Origin: a virus
Length of the DNA stretch: 46,114 nt
Virus record (IMG/VR): IMGVR_UViG_3300049595_002240
Coordinates: 1 to 46,114 of that record
Strand: one strand, 5' to 3'
In this document: one piece after another, positions 1 to 6,920 of the stretch
Layout of the letters: every line of letters starts with the position of its first letter
Numbering within the stretch: position 1 is the first letter of the stretch
The notes under the pieces: generated by a model
Told to the model about the DNA's origin: nothing
The model's input: only the letters and a program-made list of their open reading frames with translations
Database searches by the model: none
Made by a program: the position numbers and the translations under genes

Positions 1-759
1 CGTGACAGTTGCAACATCAGAACCCTTATCACAGATTGACCAAAGTTTGTTTGAATCAAAGAAGAACGCCGCAGAGGCTAAAGGATATTTGGTAGCAACT
101 AAATCAGGATTAGACACAGTATCTTCACCAATGAACTTAGCGAAGTTTGTATAGTTTTGTTTACCAGTCAACTGGATATATCCTCTTCCACGGAATTTAA
201 AACCTTCACCTGTTGACTCATCACCATTACCCATTCTACTTCCATAAACACGTGAAGCAATCTTTTCAGGTTGACGAGCATATGACTCGTTTAAGTTACC
301 AGGGAAATACTTACCAAAGATTTTCTTAAGTCCGTCAGCAGAATAGTTAAGGTTCTCAGAAACAGCTTTAAACCCACCTGACTCGTGTCCACACTGAGCC
401 AAGAAATGAGCTAATCTTAATGGGTTAGTGATATTGAATTTTTTAGCAGTTTCAGGGATTTGAGCAATCACTGCGTCAGGAATATGTCCTTTTAGATTTT
501 GTAATTTGAACTCAGAACTTGTTGGAATAACAACATCTTCTTTAACCACTTGTGCTGGTTGAACAGGTTGAGTTGTCGCTCCGAACATTTTAGACCAAGT
601 TCCTGGCCCAACGATTCCGTCAGCGGTTATTCCGTTAGCCGCTTGCCATTCTTTAACTTTTTTCTCTGTGTTAGGACCGAATGAACCATCGGCAGTTAAT
701 CCTAATTTTGCTTGGAGTTGTTTAACGTCTTCTCCTTTAGACCCAACTTTTAGTAACAT
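1..759 (-). CDS. GH19 chitinase-type endolysin with N-terminal peptidoglycan-binding domain (3' end cut by window edge)
   Basis: The first 253 codons are visible; there is no stop before the window edge, so the C-terminus is missing. Residues 1-60 form a PG_binding_1 domain, with KVGSKGEDVKQLQAKLGL followed by two TADG(S/I)xGPxT units. After a Pro/Gln-rich linker, the GH19 lysozyme/chitinase-like domain starts near residue 85 with FLAQCGHESGGF, where the Glu is the expected general acid, and continues with FRGRGYIQLTGKQNY, a hallmark of phage GH19 lysins. The predicted role is peptidoglycan cleavage for lysis. The ATG at 759 is the natural start because the binding domain begins immediately. 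No signal peptide is seen, so a holin is probably needed for export. Family identity is clear; substrate is inferred. Confidence 0.93.
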   Translation of the reverse strand, partial: MLLKVGSKGEDVKQLQAKLGLTADGSFGPNTEKKVKEWQAANGITADGIVGPGTWSKMFGATTQPVQPAQVVKEDVVIPTSSEFKLQNLKGHIPDAVIAQIPETAKKFNITNPLRLAHFLAQCGHESGGFKAVSENLNYSADGLKKIFGKYFPGNLNESYARQPEKIASRVYGSRMGNGDESTGEGFKFRGRGYIQLTGKQNYTNFAKFIGEDTVSNPDLVATKYPLASAAFFFDSNKLWSICDKGSDVATVT

Positions 760-799
760 AATTTATAATTTTATTATAAATATGTTTAAAGTCAGGAAA

Positions 800-985
800 T
801 TAAACGGTTATAATCCAAGTCAAGAGTGAAGCAAATATAAAAAAGAATAAAACCCCAATCCACAGAACACCAGAATTAAAATTTTCTTTCTGTTTATTTT
901 TGTGATAATATTTTCTAACTTCTTCACCTAACTCGTAATTGTTTGGGTATTTGTTAACTAATTCTTTAATCTCTTTAGGTATCAT
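800..985 (-). CDS. Small tail-anchored membrane protein upstream of the endolysin gene
   Basis: This 61-residue protein has a charged N-terminal half (residues 1-36, many Lys, Glu and Tyr) and one strong hydrophobic segment at about 40-60 (GVLWIGVLFFFIFASLLTWI) that reaches the C-terminus. It lies directly upstream of the GH19 endolysin gene and 2 nt downstream of the 74-residue gene, so the three are probably co-transcribed. A single membrane segment next to an endolysin is compatible with a holin or other lysis accessory, but there is no family match to support that. It may simply be a small membrane protein. Confidence 0.65.
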   Translation of the reverse strand: MIPKEIKELVNKYPNNYELGEEVRKYYHKNKQKENFNSGVLWIGVLFFFIFASLLTWIITV

Positions 986-987
986 GA

Positions 988-1212
988 TTACTTTTTTGTA
1001 TAAATATAAAAGTGTTCACCAATATCTACAGTGTATCTTTCCATAAACTTACCCTGACAAGCTTCTTTAAGTTTTGGTGTTAAAGCAAAATGTTCATCTT
1101 CATCCAAAGTAGGTTGAAGTCTAATCTCATACTCCATCTTATATGGTAGTTCCTTTTGTGTTACCACCGCCCATGATGGTAATACCTCTTTAAGATTTTC
1201 TAATATTGTCAT
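988..1212 (-). CDS. Hypothetical protein, 74 aa
   Basis: I do not recognise the family. The protein is mixed charged/hydrophobic, without membrane segment, Cys motif or signal peptide, and looks like a small alpha/beta fold: a helix at the N-terminus (MTILENLKEVLPSW) followed by likely strands (YKMEYEIRLQ, YTVDIGEHFYIYT). It is the first gene downstream of the terminator at 1234-1256 and probably starts the short operon that leads into the endolysin. A TATAAACT sequence ends just upstream of the ATG, a poor match to the TATAAATA motif used elsewhere. Confidence 0.6.
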   Translation of the reverse strand: MTILENLKEVLPSWAVVTQKELPYKMEYEIRLQPTLDEDEHFALTPKLKEACQGKFMERYTVDIGEHFYIYTKK

Positions 1213-1233
1213 AGTTTATAAGTATCTATAAAT

Positions 1234-1256
1234 AAAAAAACCCGTCAATTGACAGG
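1234..1256 (-). terminator. Intrinsic terminator ending the large noncoding RNA
   Basis: Read on the minus strand, CCTGTC-AATT-GACGGG forms a 6-bp stem (one U-G pair) followed at once by seven T. It lies at the 3' end of the gene-free structured region and upstream of the 74-aa gene, so it marks the RNA 3' end and separates it from the lysis genes. Confidence 0.85.
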
Positions 1257-2201
1257 TCAGATTAGAAAAGCCTGAGATTACAGCTTATGTTAAGAAACTT
1301 TTGAAGGATTATTGTTTCCCTTCGTATCCACCACCTTTTGGGTAGTATTTCTTAGTGACGGTATTTTAGGTGTACCACTCCTTGAGGTTTGAATTACTCT
1401 ATCAGTACTTAACTCTTTCCGAGGTTGCCACCCCAGTTCGTCCTTGCGGGACTAAAGGTTTTTCTTAACAATACACATTGACTTGGGGTCTCTGTATGCA
1501 ATGAACGGCTCATTACTATGTAGTCACCTTTCACTCAAACCTGATGGACACTTTTCCTTTGTTATTTTGTAATAATTTTAGGGTTGTGTTGTAGATGTGT
1601 CAGAGTAGTGGTCCAACATAAGCTCTGTCTCCTTTTGAGCGACAGAATACTAAACTACTCCGTGAAGTGTCCCCACCTCCATATTTCAAGATTACTTCAT
1701 AAAGAGACCTTGGTAGGTCTTCCTTAGGGATAGTAGCGACACCACTCGTTCTCCATCTTACCTTTCGGTTTTAAGTCCTCTATCATATTGGGACCCGCAA
1801 TAGTGTAACTGGATGGTCACATTTCTTACAGAGTTCCTATGGGTTATTCTTATCGTTCTTCCGAACTCAACTTGAGAATCTACTTTCCCAAGTCACCCAA
1901 CCATTTTCCCTACGAAGTTATCCTCGGTACTTACGGTGTGGTGATATCCCACTTGTGTACTTGAGTTCAATTCCCCTTACGGGGTTTCAAACCGCAGTCT
2001 CCTCAACACAGGGGAGACCACTTTATCCTACTTTCGTAGTTTATTTAAGGACCATACACGGCCCATTATCGTTTATCAGTTACACTCAAGCTGCGGACTT
2101 TCTGCCATTTACTCGGTGGATAATATCACCGACACTTTGTGTTTCCTGAACGGATAATCTTTTTGTTTCAAAGAACGCTTTTTCAAAAAGAGAAGAAGGA
2201 G

Positions 2202-2372
2202 GAATCTTTACAACCTACCGAAGTAGGAATCTTTACAACCTCTTCATCTCAAATCTTTTACAAACTTACGACTTTTTTTTCTTTCTGTCAAGTAGTTTGT
2301 GAACTTTTTTTTTGATTTAACTACCGAGTATCTTTCATCCCCTATGAGTGTTAAATCTTTTACAAACTTACG
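2202..2372 (-). repeat. Four-copy direct repeat at the 5' end of the large ncRNA
   Basis: A 20-base unit (plus strand AAATCTTTTACAAACTTACG) occurs exactly at 2251-2270 and 2353-2372. A related 15-base unit (GAATCTTTACAACCT) occurs exactly at 2202-2216 and 2227-2241, flanking the UUCG hairpin. On the RNA strand all four carry a GTAAA(A)GATT core. They lie in the A-rich leader before the compact part of the RNA. Confidence 0.85.
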
Positions 2373-2411
2373 GCGAATATTCCGTAGTGTCAAATAAATA
2401 TATCAAAAAAA

Positions 2412-2822
2412 TCAAAAGTTTAACACATCAGTTAAAACTTCCTTAATACCTGATGACATATTAAGTCCTTTAATTTCTTCTAAAGTCATATAAGCGCACT
2501 CTGTGTGTTCAAAACCATCCGCTGCTCCATCTAAATCCGGAATGATTTCAGTATCGGTTTTAAAAATAAAGACATGTAAAATTGTTTTTACCTGTCCTAA
2601 CTTATTATAACGATTAATTCTAGATAAAGGTTTAATGACACCATCAACACTAACACCCATCTCTTCATAGAACTCTCTATACGCAGCATCCTTTGGGTCT
2701 TCACCTTCTTCTATACCACCCATAGGTATTGCCCATTTTGATGGTTCATTAATTTCGACAGCTCTCTTACAAACTAAACATCTGTTATTTACTTTTACAA
2801 TTATTCCTGCACTTTGTTTCAT
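2412..2822 (-). CDS. Nudix hydrolase
   Basis: This 136-residue protein carries a complete Nudix box at about residues 35-57: GGIEEGEDPKDAAYREFYEEMG, matching G-x5-E-x7-R-E-U-x-E-E-x-G. The metal-binding glutamates of REFYEE are intact. A CxxC-like pair (CLVCKR) lies at about 16-21. The length is normal for a single-domain Nudix enzyme hydrolysing nucleoside diphosphate derivatives; T4 itself encodes one (NudE). The exact substrate (dinucleoside polyphosphate, ADP-ribose, oxidised dNTP or NAD-capped RNA) cannot be told. The gene ends just upstream of the large ncRNA and is divergent from the DUF192 gene. A TATAAATA box precedes its ATG, and its first 12 codons are duplicated near 3203-3237. 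Confidence 0.93.
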   Translation of the reverse strand: MKQSAGIIVKVNNRCLVCKRAVEINEPSKWAIPMGGIEEGEDPKDAAYREFYEEMGVSVDGVIKPLSRINRYNKLGQVKTILHVFIFKTDTEIIPDLDGAADGFEHTECAYMTLEEIKGLNMSSGIKEVLTDVLNF

Positions 2823-2827
2823 AATAC

Positions 2828-2835
2828 TATTTATA
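2828..2835 (-). promoter_or_regulatory. TATAAATA late-type promoter box for the Nudix gene
   Basis: An exact minus-strand TATAAATA ends six bases before the Nudix ATG. T4 late promoters use this octamer as their sole -10 determinant. The spacing implies a very short or absent leader, so a random A+T-rich match cannot be excluded. Confidence 0.4.
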
Positions 2836-2842
2836 TATAACT

Positions 2843-3196
2843 ATGTTTGTAATAATAAATAAAGAAATTTTTAAAGTCAAAGTTTGTAAAACCAAATCTG
2901 AAACTCAAAGAGGGATGATAGGTCGTGAATTTATCGGATTTGATGGTATGCTATTTTTAATGGGTAAAGGTGAACACAGTTTTTGGATGATGAACTGTAT
3001 TATTCCTTTGGATATTATCTTTATAGATGAAAACTATAAGATAACAAAAATACACCACAACTGTGAACCATGTGAAGATGAACTTTGTCAAAGTTACGAA
3101 GGTTCTGGAACCTATGTTTTAGAAATAGAAGGTGGTCGTTGTCAAGATGAAAATATTGAAGAAGGTGATATCTGTAAGTTTTTAATTAAAGTTTAA
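2843..3196 (+). CDS. DUF192 family protein
   Basis: The 117-residue protein matches DUF192 (COG1430) in order: TQRGMIGRE near residue 22, FDGMLFLM near 34, the signature HSFWMMNCIIPLDIIFID at about 46-63, then a Cys cluster (CEPCEDELC) and YVLEIEGG near 92-99. The family is a small beta-barrel of unknown biochemical function, usually secreted or periplasmic in bacteria. Here there is no signal peptide, so this is a cytoplasmic version. It is one of few plus-strand genes in the window and lies between the Nudix gene and a remnant of a second Nudix gene, which suggests insertion or rearrangement at this spot. Confidence 0.9.
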   Translation: MFVIINKEIFKVKVCKTKSETQRGMIGREFIGFDGMLFLMGKGEHSFWMMNCIIPLDIIFIDENYKITKIHHNCEPCEDELCQSYEGSGTYVLEIEGGRCQDENIEEGDICKFLIKV

Positions 3197-3236
3197 ACTT
3201 TCTTACTTTTACAATTATTCCCGCACTTTGTTTCAT
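3186..3236 (-). pseudogene. Remnant of a second Nudix gene (N-terminal fragment only)
   Basis: The 35 bases at 3203-3237 repeat 2789-2823, the start of the intact Nudix gene, with one difference. Read on the minus strand it encodes MKQSAGIIVKV exactly as in the Nudix gene, and the single base change (GCA to GCG, Ala) is synonymous. The frame then runs into unrelated sequence and stops after 16 codons. A synonymous change means the copy was once under protein-level selection or was swapped in from a close relative, so this looks like the stump of a duplicated or displaced Nudix gene. Confidence 0.75.
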
Positions 3237-3249
3237 ATATACTTATATT

Positions 3250-3257
3250 TATAAATA
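3250..3257 (+). promoter_or_regulatory. TATAAATA late-type promoter box for the GNAT gene
   Basis: An exact plus-strand TATAAATA lies 15 bases before the ATG at 3273, with spacing compatible with a start site a few bases upstream of the codon. It matches the T4 late promoter octamer. The gene it serves has a capsid-targeting-like N-terminus, which fits late expression. Confidence 0.55.
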
Positions 3258-3272
3258 GGTGAAAACTAACTA

Positions 3273-3764
3273 ATGAAAAGACTTTCTCAAATTTCTATTT
3301 TAAAAAAATTGGTTCTTGAGTCGATTAACCAACCTGAAATTATTTTTGAGGGCGATTTGAGTGTAAGTCCAGGTTTAAGAATATGTCTTTACGATAAGGA
3401 CAAAAATATGATTGGTAGTACTAATGTACTTGACTATGATTCATCAATTGGGTTGGACCCTGATATTAATAGATTTAATAATAAAAAGACGGAATATTGT
3501 AGAGAGATGTGTGACGATAATTTTTTTAATGGTAAAAACTCCGTTTATTTACATAGTTTATTTGTGGATGAAAATCATAGAAACAGAGGATATGCCGACA
3601 TTCTAAAAAATGAATGTCATGAAATTGCCAAATCTAGGGGTTTTGATTACGCAACTTCAATAGTCAGTTTAAAAAATGAGGCATCACAAGAGTTAAACAA
3701 AAAACATGGGTACAAAGTACACCAAACAAATGGGTTTAAGGATTTTTTCTATAAAAAATTGTGA
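3273..3764 (+). CDS. GNAT-family N-acetyltransferase with capsid-targeting-like N-terminus
   Basis: The 163-residue protein has a GNAT acetyl-CoA motif at about 93-110, LFVDENHRNRGYADIL, containing the R-x-x-G-x-A pyrophosphate-binding turn, followed by the usual helix and a C-terminal strand-rich part with LNKKHGYKV. The enzyme should transfer an acetyl group to an unknown amine. The first 17 residues, MKRLSQISILKKLVLES, resemble T4 internal-protein targeting peptides, with a possible gp21-type cleavage after LVLE, and the same style of start occurs in two other proteins of this window (15516-16868 and 34267-35766). If processed, the enzyme would travel in the capsid and be injected. That is inference. 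Confidence 0.82.
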   Translation: MKRLSQISILKKLVLESINQPEIIFEGDLSVSPGLRICLYDKDKNMIGSTNVLDYDSSIGLDPDINRFNNKKTEYCREMCDDNFFNGKNSVYLHSLFVDENHRNRGYADILKNECHEIAKSRGFDYATSIVSLKNEASQELNKKHGYKVHQTNGFKDFFYKKL

Positions 3765-3769
3765 ATAAC

Positions 3770-5176
3770 TCAATTCTTTGAAGACTCAATTTTTTCTTGT
3801 AGGACACTAACAAATCTATTCTGTAACATCTTTAAGAATTTAATATAAGGTGAATCTTCTTTTTCAGACTCATACTTGTACTTACCTTGTGGTGGTCTCT
3901 TACTTCTTCCAATATAGTTTAATCCTGATATATTTGTAATACACTTGTGTCCACCTGAATTGGCTTGGATAACTTCCCATACAGGAACGGTAACACCATC
4001 TAAAACACTCCATTCTTCTTCAGTCAGTTCAGTTGATTTCTTTTCCATCAAAGATTTAATATCCATAAGTGTTTTAACACCATCTTTCTCATCCAAGTAT
4101 TTGTCTCCGTATATTGCAGCAAAATCCTTAAAGGTAAATCCAACTGATTCTTCTTTCGCAGCAGTTTCAGAAACCCACTTGATTGTTGATAATGGGACTT
4201 GTTTTTCTTTTAATTGTGATTCCCAATGTCCCAATACTTCTTGAGCAATCTCTCCCAAGTTAACACCTTTAAGTTCTCTTTCTTTTTTAAAAGGGTTACA
4301 TGATGCCTGTAATAAACCAAGTGGCCAAGCAATAACAAGGAAGTCAGCATCAGGGTTGTTTCTAAATGGGGTATATCTATCATATGAACCAGGTCTCATC
4401 ATACTTCCACCACCATACTGAACGATGATATTATCTTTAACCTGAACATTCTTATGTCCTTTCATTGTCTGAACGTAATCTTCTTTGTTTTTCTCTAATG
4501 AAGATATATCAGCATATCTGTTTGTCTTCATTAATTCCTTAATCTTATTGAAGATTGAAAGAAGTGAAGGTTTACAATCTAATACTAATGTCTCTAAAAA
4601 TCCTGGTTTACTTTTGAAAGCCAACAATAATTTGTTGGTAACCAAACCTAATAACATTCTATTTTCTTTAGCACTCTTTTCTTTTGATGTACCATAAACA
4701 TAATTCATCACCATTTCAGGTGTAATGTTTTTGGAAGCGTAATCAGCACTATCAACCATAGATATTGTCGCAACATCTTCTGGTGTGAAAATTTCAGAAG
4801 CCGGGACAATCTGTGAAAGAGTTTCAACATTTGAACGAGCCCCTCTGAACTGAGTTGACTTAGTTTCGTCAGCTCCGGCTTGTCTGTCGTGGTGGTCGGT
4901 ATGAACCACGAACATTGGTTTTCCGTGAGCAAAGTCAACAAGAACTGGCATAATTTCACCTTCAGCATCCGCCTTCTTAACCGCAAATTCTTTATCTCCG
5001 TATTGGATTACTTCAACATCAACAACTTTAATTCCATTGTCTTCCAAATACTTTTTCATTGCTAATGCAGTTGCAACACCATCTAAATCTTGGTGAAAGT
5101 ATATCTTCGCTTTGCTGTATCTATTAGAAAGTTCTTTTATGTTTCTAATACCACCTTCAGAAATTATCTTTTTCAT
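3770..5176 (-). CDS. DHH-family phosphoesterase (nanoRNase/RecJ-like superfamily)
   Basis: In this 468-residue protein DHH motifs appear in order: FHQDLDGVATAL (about 27-38, motif I/II DxDG), VDFAHG (about 80), HTDHHDRQ (about 92-99, the DHH signature) and MVDSADY (about 140). Near the C-terminus SGGHKC resembles the GGH of the DHHA1 substrate-binding domain. The family comprises Mn-dependent phosphodiesterases and exonucleases acting on short RNAs, single-stranded DNA, cyclic dinucleotides or inorganic pyrophosphate. The long middle section (about 160-400) has no domain I recognise. Possible jobs are nucleotide salvage, oligonucleotide clearance or destruction of a host signalling nucleotide. 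It converges with the GNAT gene (5-nt gap). Confidence 0.85.
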   Translation of the reverse strand: MKKIISEGGIRNIKELSNRYSKAKIYFHQDLDGVATALAMKKYLEDNGIKVVDVEVIQYGDKEFAVKKADAEGEIMPVLVDFAHGKPMFVVHTDHHDRQAGADETKSTQFRGARSNVETLSQIVPASEIFTPEDVATISMVDSADYASKNITPEMVMNYVYGTSKEKSAKENRMLLGLVTNKLLLAFKSKPGFLETLVLDCKPSLLSIFNKIKELMKTNRYADISSLEKNKEDYVQTMKGHKNVQVKDNIIVQYGGGSMMRPGSYDRYTPFRNNPDADFLVIAWPLGLLQASCNPFKKERELKGVNLGEIAQEVLGHWESQLKEKQVPLSTIKWVSETAAKEESVGFTFKDFAAIYGDKYLDEKDGVKTLMDIKSLMEKKSTELTEEEWSVLDGVTVPVWEVIQANSGGHKCITNISGLNYIGRSKRPPQGKYKYESEKEDSPYIKFLKMLQNRFVSVLQEKIESSKN

Positions 5177-5195
5177 TAATAATAAATATTATAAC

Positions 5196-5223
5196 AAAAA
5201 AAAAGTTCATCATTACGATGAAC
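5196..5223 (-). terminator. Intrinsic terminator downstream of the Dps-like gene
   Basis: On the minus strand GTTCATC-GTAAT-GATGAAC forms a perfect 7-bp stem followed by nine T. It separates the Dps-like gene from the DHH phosphoesterase gene. Confidence 0.9.
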
Positions 5224-5250
5224 CTTTTAAAGTAAAAAAGTAATATACCT

Positions 5251-5622
5251 CTATTTTAAAGTTAACAAGTATTTCAACTGGTTAATTTCCGCTAACATTT
5301 CGTCTCTAATGTTTAATAAATCTGAGTCCATCTTTGGGTCGTAGCTTTCAGACAATCCCACCAAGTATTCACATACTAAATTAATAAACTCAGTTAACTC
5401 AAGTTCTTCAATATCTCTACCCGCTAATGTATAACCGCCTGTAAAACTAGGTCTTCCGTGTTTACCCATACAAACTTCAACAAACTTATCAATCAAATCA
5501 TCAAGTGAATCATAAATACGCCCATAAGCCTCATGTCTTGAGAATGATTTTGTTTGCCAGTGTAGTATTCTAAACTGAGTTTGTGTTTCTAGTAAAAATT
5601 TAACAACTTCCGAATTTTTCAT
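5251..5622 (-). CDS. Dps/ferritin-like small phage protein (DUF5856-like)
   Basis: The 123-residue, largely helical protein contains LHWQTKSFSRHEAYGRIYDSLDD at about 19-41, close to the metal-site helix region of Dps and ferritin-like proteins (HW near the start of helix 1, H and E/D later). Similar short proteins are common in T4-like and other environmental phages (DUF5856). True Dps proteins are about 150-170 residues, so this is a shortened version, and Dps-like oxidation of iron is only a possibility. It is a single-gene unit closed by the terminator at 5196-5223. Confidence 0.8.
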   Translation of the reverse strand: MKNSEVVKFLLETQTQFRILHWQTKSFSRHEAYGRIYDSLDDLIDKFVEVCMGKHGRPSFTGGYTLAGRDIEELELTEFINLVCEYLVGLSESYDPKMDSDLLNIRDEMLAEINQLKYLLTLK

Positions 5623-5653
5623 AATAACATTTAATTATAAATATACAAATAAA

Positions 5654-5681
5654 TAAAAAAACGGAGTTTATTGGACTCCGT
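5654..5681 (-). terminator. Intrinsic terminator overlapping the end of the methyltransferase gene
   Basis: On the minus strand ACGGAGT-CCAATAA-ACTCCGT is a perfect 7-bp hairpin followed by seven T. The hairpin starts inside the last codons of the methyltransferase gene and its loop contains the TAA stop. Confidence 0.9.
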
Positions 5682-6525
5682 TTTCAAATTGTAACTTCTG
5701 TTGGTTCTTTTGGTCAACAAAACTTTGTATTCGTTGTTTAGCAATTTCACAATAGTTTTCACTCAATTCAATACCAACCCATCTTCTGTCATGAACAACT
5801 GCTGCCACACAACTGGTTCCTGAACCATTGAAAGGGTCTAAAACAATATCATTTCTATATGATAATATCTTAATTGCCTTTTCGGGAATATCCATCGAGA
5901 ACGTTGCCTTTGTTAATGAACGAGTGTCAGCAAAGTATTTCCATTGTCCAAACACCAATTCCATGAACTCTTTCTTATCTTGTTCAGAATAAGCAACTTT
6001 GTTCTTTCCCTCTTCAGTTAGATAAGGTTCACCTTTCCATTGTGGTTCACCTTTAATTTTCTTAATATGAACTTTCTTATAAGCAAGAATAACACACTCT
6101 TTTGGGTTATAAATGTAAGGTGCCGATGGACTCATCCAAGAACCCCAAGCAGTTGTCTTACTTCTATGTGGCGAGTCTTCTTCAAGGTCAACAATACCGT
6201 AGAACTTAAACCCAACTTTTTTCATCACCTGATATATCTCAGAGGCAAAGAATACTCTACCACCACGAGCTTGTACATTTACCTCATATGGTATGTTAAT
6301 AGCCATTCTTCCATCGTCTTTAAGTAAACGATAAGCCTCCGTTAACCATTTTTCAGACCAATCCCAATATTCATCCATAACAATCTCATCATTATGTGTG
6401 TCGTATTGGATACCCACATTATATGGTGGTGACGTTACAACTAAATCAACCCAACCTTCAGGCATCTCTTTCATTACATCAATGGTGTCACCATTGATTA
6501 CCTTATTAATATAATTCTCAATCAT
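5668..6525 (-). CDS. Beta-class DNA amino-methyltransferase (N6-adenine or N4-cytosine)
   Basis: The 285-residue protein has catalytic motif IV near the N-terminus, DLVVTSPPYNVGI (about 29-41), and the SAM-binding motif I near the C-terminus, VLDPFNGSGTSCVAA (about 227-241), followed by RRWVGIELSENYC. The IV-before-I order is the beta class. The length suits a full enzyme. No restriction partner is adjacent, so it may protect phage DNA from host restriction or alter gene expression. Its start overlaps the 3' end of the DUF3310 gene by 8 nt. Target sequence is unknown. Confidence 0.93.
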   Translation of the reverse strand: MIENYINKVINGDTIDVMKEMPEGWVDLVVTSPPYNVGIQYDTHNDEIVMDEYWDWSEKWLTEAYRLLKDDGRMAINIPYEVNVQARGGRVFFASEIYQVMKKVGFKFYGIVDLEEDSPHRSKTTAWGSWMSPSAPYIYNPKECVILAYKKVHIKKIKGEPQWKGEPYLTEEGKNKVAYSEQDKKEFMELVFGQWKYFADTRSLTKATFSMDIPEKAIKILSYRNDIVLDPFNGSGTSCVAAVVHDRRWVGIELSENYCEIAKQRIQSFVDQKNQQKLQFENGVQ

Positions 6526-6745
6526 TCTGTAATTTTTCTATCTTTTTTTCAATATACCATATAGCTTTCTTCAGGTCCTGAACCACATTGTCTTTCTTAC
6601 CAGCACGTGATAGGTATTTGACCGCATTACCCAAATAAAAATCTTTATCTAAACCCCAAGCATCAATGACTTTGATAGCTTCATATGGATTATCTTCACC
6701 ACCATAGTGTGATGGGTGATTAACCATTTCTTTTTGTTCTGACAT
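6518..6745 (-). CDS. DUF3310 family phage protein
   Basis: The 75-residue protein matches DUF3310 strongly: VNHPSHYGGEDNPYEAIKVI near the N-terminus, then GNAVKYLSRAGKKD and LKKAIWYIEK. The family is widespread in phages; its function is not settled, though the conserved His and Arg residues suggest nucleotide or nucleic-acid handling. The frame stays open to a GTG at 6787 and another ATG at 6760, but the ATG at 6745 leaves the normal short lead before HPSHY. It overlaps the upstream gene by 26 nt and is translationally linked to the methyltransferase gene. Confidence 0.9.
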   Translation of the reverse strand: MSEQKEMVNHPSHYGGEDNPYEAIKVIDAWGLDKDFYLGNAVKYLSRAGKKDNVVQDLKKAIWYIEKKIEKLQND

Positions 6746-6920
6746 AATATTCTTTTCCATATTTACTTTCTTCAAGTATACCCTCACTTACAAGTTTTTC
6801 AATTCGTTTTCTTGTTTCGTCGATTCCAACTCGTAGGATATAATCACAAATGTAATTGATATGAACTGGTTTTTCAAGTTTTCTTAACAGAACTTCATAC
6901 GGGTCTATATTGTTTCTCAT
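6720..6920 (-). CDS. Small winged-helix-like protein
   Basis: Starting at the ATG (MRNNIDPYEVLL), this is 66 residues; a TTG at 6941 would add seven. The pattern of three helices followed by a hairpin (HINYICDYI, DETRKRIEKLVSEGILEESK, then YGKEYYVRTK) resembles a compact winged helix, with 'GILEES...YYV' typical of the wing. A DNA-binding or regulatory role is inferred from fold prediction by eye only. It overlaps both neighbours in other frames, typical of this compact operon. Confidence 0.65.
   Translation of the reverse strand: MRNNIDPYEVLLRKLEKPVHINYICDYILRVGIDETRKRIEKLVSEGILEESKYGKEYYVRTKRNG

Larger units (their letters stand above)
1234..2395 (-). ncRNA. Large structured noncoding RNA (about 1.1 kb), class unassigned
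   Basis: No plausible protein gene covers this stretch, although genes elsewhere nearly touch. G+C is clearly higher than around it; by hand count 1621-1680 and 1981-2040 are each 50%. Minus-strand hairpins include CCTAC-TTCG-GTAGG (2214-2227), CTAC-GAAA-GTAG (2028-2039), CCCC-GTAA-GGGG (1973-1984), GTCTCC/GGAGAC (1997-2018), AGACCT-ACCA-AGGTCT (1705-1720), CGGTG/CACCG (2114-2131), GGGCC/GGTCC (2049-2064), TCTGTC/GACAGA (1624-1646), AATGA/TCATT (1500-1514) and ACTACC/GGTGGT (1330-1346). Long-range complements are 2077-2085 with 1803-1811 (9 bp), 1961-1968 with 1863-1870 (8 bp) and 2091-2096 with 1992-1997 (6 bp). A terminator closes the 3' end. The size and complexity recall phage-borne GOLLD and ROOL RNAs, but I cannot match either consensus. 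The 5' end is approximate. Confidence 0.82.

Noticed and set aside
1955-2149. A 64-codon plus-strand frame inside the gene-free region
   Set aside because: It lies across several conserved-looking hairpins of the structured RNA, starts at an alternative codon, has no recognisable protein features, and opposes the terminator direction.
2202-2372. CRISPR array
   Set aside because: Only four short units of two lengths with irregular spacing, partly forming hairpins; no regular spacers and no cas genes.
1257-2395. Ribosomal RNA, group I/II intron or tmRNA as an explanation for the structured region
   Set aside because: I see no rRNA signature segments, no flanking exons or intron-encoded protein, no tRNA-like end with CCA and no tmRNA tag frame.
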